Source: Iningainema tapete BLCC-T55
Lineage (GTDB): Bacteria; Cyanobacteriota; Cyanobacteriia; Cyanobacteriales; Nostocaceae
Assembly: GCF_014698965.1 (NCBI RefSeq)
Contig: NZ_JACXAE010000126.1
Span: 1 to 64,000, forward strand
DNA length: 64,000 nt
Direction of reading: 5' to 3'
Position 1 is the first letter of the stretch. Each line of letters begins with the position of its first letter. Shown in pieces: positions 62,705 through 64,000 of the stretch. The notes under the pieces are model-generated. The model was not told where the DNA came from and did not search any database. It saw nothing but the letters and a program-made list of their open reading frames with translations. Position numbers and translations under genes: made by a program.

Positions 62705-63621
62705 CGCTTACCCTCTGAAAACGCAGGCGTAACTGCAAAATTAACTCGTACCATGCTACTAGGTGCTAATTTCACAAAGCGTGATTGGCTATTTCTTTCA
62801 ATGAAGTATTTGTTCGGAGCTAGTGCATATCCTGGTAAGCTAGTCAAGTCTAGAGTTGCACTTCGATAACCAGAAATCACATTAGCTAGGGAGAACAGCC
62901 CTTTGGCATCGGTAACAATGCGATTACCATCGTCCATGTAAATCACCGCATTCGGTATTCCTGGTTCGTTTGGTTGCTGTTCTCCGTCAAAGTTTTTATC
63001 ATGGAACACTCGTCCAATTAATGTACCACAATCAGACACGATGCCTGGTTTAATTCGTAATTGGTAACTGGCTTGATTACTGGTTAAGCTTCCAGAACTA
63101 GCTTGTGCCAAGTTTCTGCCAGTGCCTCGCACAGCATCTGGTGTAACCTCGGCAGCATATATTACTTCCAAAACTTCACCTGGTTGCAATACCCGTGATG
63201 AGGTAATTGTTACCGTTCTATTTGAAACTGAATTAGCACTTAGGGACACAGGCGTATCCCCGACAAAACCTTTGAGACTTCGCTCAACAAATCGTAAACC
63301 TAAAGGAAGTCTGTCCGTAATCGTGATATTTTCGGCTGGCGCTCTACCTGTATTTCTAATTCCCAGACGGTAAACTACCGTTTCACCTGGTTCAACCGCA
63401 GCCCTGTCAGCCGTCTTGGTGATGTTTAAACCAGCTTGACTTGCTCTCACCCTTACTAGGTTGGAGTCAACTCTTCCGGGGAGATTATCGGCACCACCAC
63501 TTGCAGTGTTGTCTATCACGTTTTGAGCAACAGACGGAATTGCTCTATAAGTAATAGTACTTATAGATAAAAAGGTAAAAACGAGGCTCTTGTGCCTCAG
63601 CCATGAAATTATAGATGTCAT
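62701..63621 (-). CDS. DUF11 and SdrD_B-domain secreted protein
   Basis: 306 residues. A signal peptide (about 12-33) precedes a DUF11 domain (LNITKTADRAAVEPGETVVY, RNTGRAPAENITITDRLPLG, LQPGEVLEVIYAAEV, about 65-190) and one SdrD_B-like domain (GTLIGRVFHDKNFDGEQQPN, PGIPNAVIYMDDG). Such Ig-fold repeats are structural parts of bacterial surfaces. It is the first gene of the envelope operon, and its ATGA overlap with the barrel gene supports translational coupling. Confidence 0.85.
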   Translation of the reverse strand: MTSIISWLRHKSLVFTFLSISTITYRAIPSVAQNVIDNTASGGADNLPGRVDSNLVRVRASQAGLNITKTADRAAVEPGETVVYRLGIRNTGRAPAENITITDRLPLGLRFVERSLKGFVGDTPVSLSANSVSNRTVTITSSRVLQPGEVLEVIYAAEVTPDAVRGTGRNLAQASSGSLTSNQASYQLRIKPGIVSDCGTLIGRVFHDKNFDGEQQPNEPGIPNAVIYMDDGNRIVTDAKGLFSLANVISGYRSATLDLTSLPGYALAPNKYFIERNSQSRFVKLAPSSMVRVNFAVTPAFSEGKR

Positions 63622-64000
63622 TAGAAGGCATCAAGAAATAGCAGAGGATTTTCCGAAGTTAAAGTCTTGAACTAAATTTTGCCGACAATATTCAAATTCC
63701 CTAACATCCAAAGCATAGTAACAGTAAAAATCACCGAAATGTATCTAAATTTTGATAAACTTGCAGTTTCTTTACAATTACTTTGACAAAATATTGAACT
63801 TTTTGTTAGGTGACGCAGGTATTACAGCCCTTTCCGTAAGAAAAATGCGTAAAAACCTCAAAGTGAAACACGACTGATGAGATTTGCTCTGTAGATGCAC
63901 ACCATTAGTAGCTATATACGTTTTAAATGCGTCATAGCTGACCAAGGTTTATTTATGCAGGTATAACCGCAAATAGATGCTGCAAGTATGTGAAAATCAC
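63622..64000. other. Upstream region of the envelope operon
   Basis: 379 bases to the end of the window without a gene. It should contain the minus-strand promoter of the envelope operon and perhaps the end of a neighbouring gene. No hairpin or RNA gene was recognised. Confidence 0.4.

Overview
The window is chromosomal DNA from a cyanobacterium, most likely a filamentous Nostocales-type genome. The support is photosynthesis genes (chlI, psbB, psbT), the myxoxanthophyll genes cruF and cruG, frequent GCGATCGC (HIP1) octamers, many heptameric short tandem repeats (STRR), and several families of small dispersed palindromes, some of them translated inside genes.

Layout. 1-4600 is accessory DNA: the 3' part of a large serine recombinase, a frameshifted Glu/Ser/Pro-repeat protein with a C-terminal helix-turn-helix, and the 5' fragment of a group II intron whose reverse transcriptase gene is cut off. 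4700-27900 is mostly ordinary core genome: chlI, rplU-rpmA, cruF-cruG, rnhA, glycosyltransferase, ABC exporter, metallophosphoesterase, methyltransferase, YdcF-like protein, APH/P-loop kinase, rplY, purA, an adenosine deaminase relative, and a 5'-truncated sensor histidine kinase. 28200-30340 holds a TnpB-related gene without a zinc ribbon and without a visible third RuvC acid, directly before mutL. 32000-42060 is a defence and mobile-element island: an AbiEi/AbiEii-like pair abutting a PhoD-like phosphatase, a Phd antitoxin fused by deletion to the shifted tail of a YoeB-like toxin, a membrane TerB-like protein lying inside the relic of a second phoD copy, a fragment of a type I methyltransferase, and a mazEF pair whose toxin is split by an IS607-type element (TnpA plus TnpB with a candidate omega RNA). 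42060-44810 is a peptide ABC permease and its lipoprotein binding protein. 45070-47500 carries psbB-psbT. 48660-49960 is a compact toxin-antitoxin operon with a frameshifted BrnT. 50000-52560 has a conserved hypothetical gene and a Ser/Thr kinase. 52550-63620 is a cell-envelope cluster on the minus strand (DUF11 protein, Ig-like domain plus large beta-barrel, beta-helix plus OmpA protein, SdrD_B-repeat protein, small secreted protein).

How it fits together. The core genes serve chlorophyll, carotenoid, photosystem II, translation, purine and DNA-repair functions. The island shows repeated decay events (IS insertion, deletion fusion, single-base frameshifts, duplicated gene relics). The best candidates for undescribed biology are the RuvC-altered TnpB relative next to mutL, the phosphatase/AbiE arrangement with its relic copy around a membrane TerB protein, and the envelope operon. 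Families were assigned by reading motifs by eye; no database search was run.
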